From Blastobasis lacticolella (lineage: Eukaryota > Arthropoda > Insecta > Lepidoptera > Blastobasidae): 64,000 nucleotides of DNA. Below, one piece after another: positions 61,969-64,000 of the stretch. Positions within the stretch are counted from its first letter, which is position 1; each line of letters opens with the position of its first letter. The stretch covers positions 13,678,173 through 13,742,172 of the forward strand of contig LR990045.1 of NCBI GenBank assembly GCA_905147135.1, in the 5' to 3' direction. The translations under genes and the position numbers were made by a program. The notes beneath the pieces are model-generated. The model worked only from the letters and a program-made list of their open reading frames with translations. It was not told the DNA's origin and made no database searches.

Positions 61969-62400
61969 CCATTTATTTCTCCACAACAACGTATACATAA
62001 TATTTTTATGTTTATAAAACTAGGTACATTATTAACATATTGGATACGTATACATATTTGTGGCGACTGGTGCCTGAACTAGGGAAACCTGTGCTACAGG
62101 TCACCAGGTCTCCACCCCAGAGCAAAACTATCTTATTATTATAGAGAACAATTACAAATATGCAAAATAAAAAAAGGAAGTATATCCATTTGATAGAAGA
62201 TATTTTGTAAACTATAAACAATGAGTAAGCTAATAAGCTAAAATAAAAAATAAATAAATAAACCAAAAACATGCAAGGAACAGACTTATAAAATATTGTA
62301 ATTGTGTGTGTGTGCGTGCGTGTGTGCGTGTGTGCGTGTGTGTGTGTGTATGTGTGTGTGTGTGTGTGCGTGTGTGTGTGCGTGTGAAGATATGTTTGAT
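61966..62400 (-). mobile_element. 3' untranslated tail of a CR1/jockey-group LINE
   Basis: The minus strand ends GAGAAATAAATGGATTATTATT. Upstream it has GTGACCTGTAGCACAGGTTT, CCCTAGTTCAGG. The LINE at 7803-11600 has CCTGCAATACAGGTC, CCTAGTGCAGG at the same distance from its tail. Both also carry (AC)n about 300 bp from the end. No coding part remains. Confidence 0.5.
62305..62388. repeat. (GT)n microsatellite
   Basis: GTGTGT with GC interruptions, inside the LINE tail at 61966-62400. Confidence 0.9.
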
Positions 62401-62965
62401 GTATAACCGTACTTTGTTGAATATGTTACAATCATGCTATGATACTACATGTAAAAGATGTTCTGTACAATTATAGTTACATTTAAGTAGCCATGTCGTT
62501 ACCTTCTTTCTGCACTCAAATTTAGACAAAGGATAAATATTTAAAACGCGATTTAGTTTATTGTATAAAAAGGGGCCTAGAAAGCAGAAAAATCTCAGAA
62601 GTATCTCATAAGTTTCGAAGTCACCTACGTTATTTCTTTCTTTATAAAGGTATAGTTGCGCTAAGTTTAGTACCTATTTTGTGCTATCGAGGCTAATCGC
62701 ATTTCAGCACCGCAACGACTTTGCCACTCGAGGTGTGTATCCTATTAACGTTGGCGAAACAAGGTGGACCAAGGTCTTCCAATAAAGTCCCGTTAAAAAC
62801 CATTTGGTGATATTATACCAAATATGTTCTAAACTACTGAACCGATTTCGATTAAATAAAGTTAGGAATAATTTAGATTAAAAGACCTTTCAAATACTTA
62901 CAGAAAACCGCATTAAAATTGGTTCATTCGTTCGGGAGCTACAGATAGACGGATCATCATCGTCC
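62401..62965. other. No gene; dispersed repeat at the right part
   Basis: The stretch 62800-62950, with AAACTACTGAACCGATTTCG and AAACCGCATTAAAATTGGTT, then CGGGAGCTACAGATAGACGG, is of a type frequent in moth non-autonomous elements (from memory). Confidence 0.4.
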
Positions 62966-62969
62966 TAGC

Positions 62970-64000
62970 ACTTATCCCGGCCTCTGCCAGGGTCCGCTTT
63001 TCTACTCACTCTTCTCCACTTTGCCCGATTTTTGGCATCCCCTAGTCGTAAGCCGTTGGCTCTCGCATTGGACTCAGCGATGTCAATCTATCGCTTCTTA
63101 TGCCGCCCACGGGGCCTCTTCCCTGATACCAGCAGATTCAGGCACCTATTTCCCACGTATCCCTGAGGCTTACGCAACACGTGACCAAACAAGCGCAGAC
63201 GAGCCTCCTCGATCTTATCTGCGATATCCCTCACACCAAGGCTGCCGCGGATGTACTCGTTACGTACTCGATCGAGACGCGTAACTCCGCTCATCCAGCG
63301 CAGTATTTTCATTTCGTTGGCGTGCAGTTCGCGAACGTGTTTCGTCAGCGCTGGCCATGTCTCGCAGCCATAGAGCATCACCGTTCTAATTATACTCTAG
63401 TATATAAGCCCTTTGAACTTTACAGGGATTTTAGTTCCCGCCATTTGGCCCAAGCCGCAGATATTCCGGATTTGACATCGGGGCCGATATCGCCGGACTC
63501 GTGCATCACGGATCCGAGGTATTTTAATTTATCTGTTCTATTGACAGCTTCGTTACCTATACGGATGGTGTCGGGATCCGCGCTGCAGCTGGCCATATAC
63601 TCTGTTATGGCGATATTCATCTTCAAACCACCGTTTTCTAGTACATCCTTCCACATGTTTACTCTGGTCTCAAGATCTTGCCTAAGCTTGCTCACCAGTA
63701 CAATGTCGTCAGCGTACTTCATAAGCCAAGGAGGCATGTCCTGAATTTCCGCAGGAAGGGCATCGAGCACTATGCAAAACAAGTAAGGACTTAACACAGA
63801 ACCCTGGTGGACACCTACAGTAATCGGGAAGGGTTATTATGGCCTACGATGGTTTTGACAACAGCTCCAGTATTGGCATACATGTCCTGTATAATAGAAA
63901 TGTACGCCTCGGGCACAGACTTTGCTCTCAGAGCCCACCAGATTATCTCCCGAGGGATACTGTCGAAAGCCCTCTGCAGGTCGAGAAATGCGTAATGCAA
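62970..64000 (-). mobile_element. RTE-type LINE, degenerate, runs off the right edge
   Basis: Minus strand. 63827-64000: MHYAFLDLQRAFDSIPREII (RT motif A) and YANTGAVVKTIVG. A frameshift near 63827 leads to GVHQGSVLSPYLFCIVLDAL (motif B) and MKYADDIVLVS (motif C), then LGSVMHESGDIGPDVKSGIS. A stop falls in the linker near 63400. Next are MLYGCETWPALTKHVRELHA, EMKILRWMSGVTRLDRVRNE, ADKIEEARLRLFGHVLRK and GKRPRGRHKKR, then TAG in place of Trp, IDIAESNARANGLR and RKADPG. Its 3' end has the GATGATGAT signature. The upstream endonuclease would lie beyond the window. Inactive because of one frameshift and at least two stops. Confidence 0.85.

Noticed and set aside
1..64000. CRISPR arrays, bacterial operons, rRNA
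   Set aside because: No evenly spaced short direct repeats with unique spacers, no ribosome-binding-site-led gene clusters and no rRNA motifs were seen. The window is a eukaryotic genome.

Overview
The window is eukaryotic, AT-rich and intron-bearing, almost certainly from a moth or butterfly (Lepidoptera). This is inferred from its tRNA-headed SINEs, RTE and CR1/jockey-type LINE tails, an R4/Dong-type element sitting in a TAA tract (Dong was described from Bombyx), and a DIRS-like retroelement. No bacterial-type operon, CRISPR array or ribosomal RNA was seen. Most of the sequence is transposon or transposon debris; nothing was aligned by computer, so family names rest on motifs read by eye.

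Host genes, all on the minus strand. (1) A complete 11-exon gene at 28623-40931 was rebuilt exon by exon from splice sites. Every exon has AG/GT boundaries and all phases agree, giving about 386 codons. Its last three exons resemble the C-terminal domain of SPATA22, the meiotic partner of MEIOB. (2) A first coding exon at 4283-4993 encodes an acidic, His/Ser-rich protein of unknown identity; a Penelope element sits in its downstream intron. (3) A probable terminal exon at 57348-57526 encodes an unidentified protein; a Dong-like element lies just upstream of it in the gene's own direction.

Mobile elements, left to right: a Penelope-like element with GIY-YIG domain, inverted flanking repeats and a 12-bp target duplication (2469-4229); a minus-strand CR1/jockey-group LINE with an FP-like ORF1 and an ORF2 that has lost its endonuclease (about 7803-11600); three foldback elements built from inverted tandem repeats (13930-14560, 16858-19716, 24227-25609); a fully delimited DIRS element (41375-47901) with 158-bp inverted terminal repeats and an internal complementary region; a 1081-bp foldback MITE with 8-bp target duplication inside that DIRS; a 5.39-kb near-identical tandem duplication (43793-49183 and 49185-54575) carrying the 3' part of the DIRS plus the MITE; an intact 1313-codon Dong-like element (57651-61942); and an RTE-type LINE running off the right edge (62970-64000, minus). 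At least three SINE or repeat families are scattered between them.

Order of events from nesting: DIRS inserted 443 bp upstream of the SPATA22-like start codon, the MITE entered the DIRS, then the segment was duplicated in tandem. The duplicates differ at only about three sites noticed by eye, so the duplication is either very recent or an assembly artefact.
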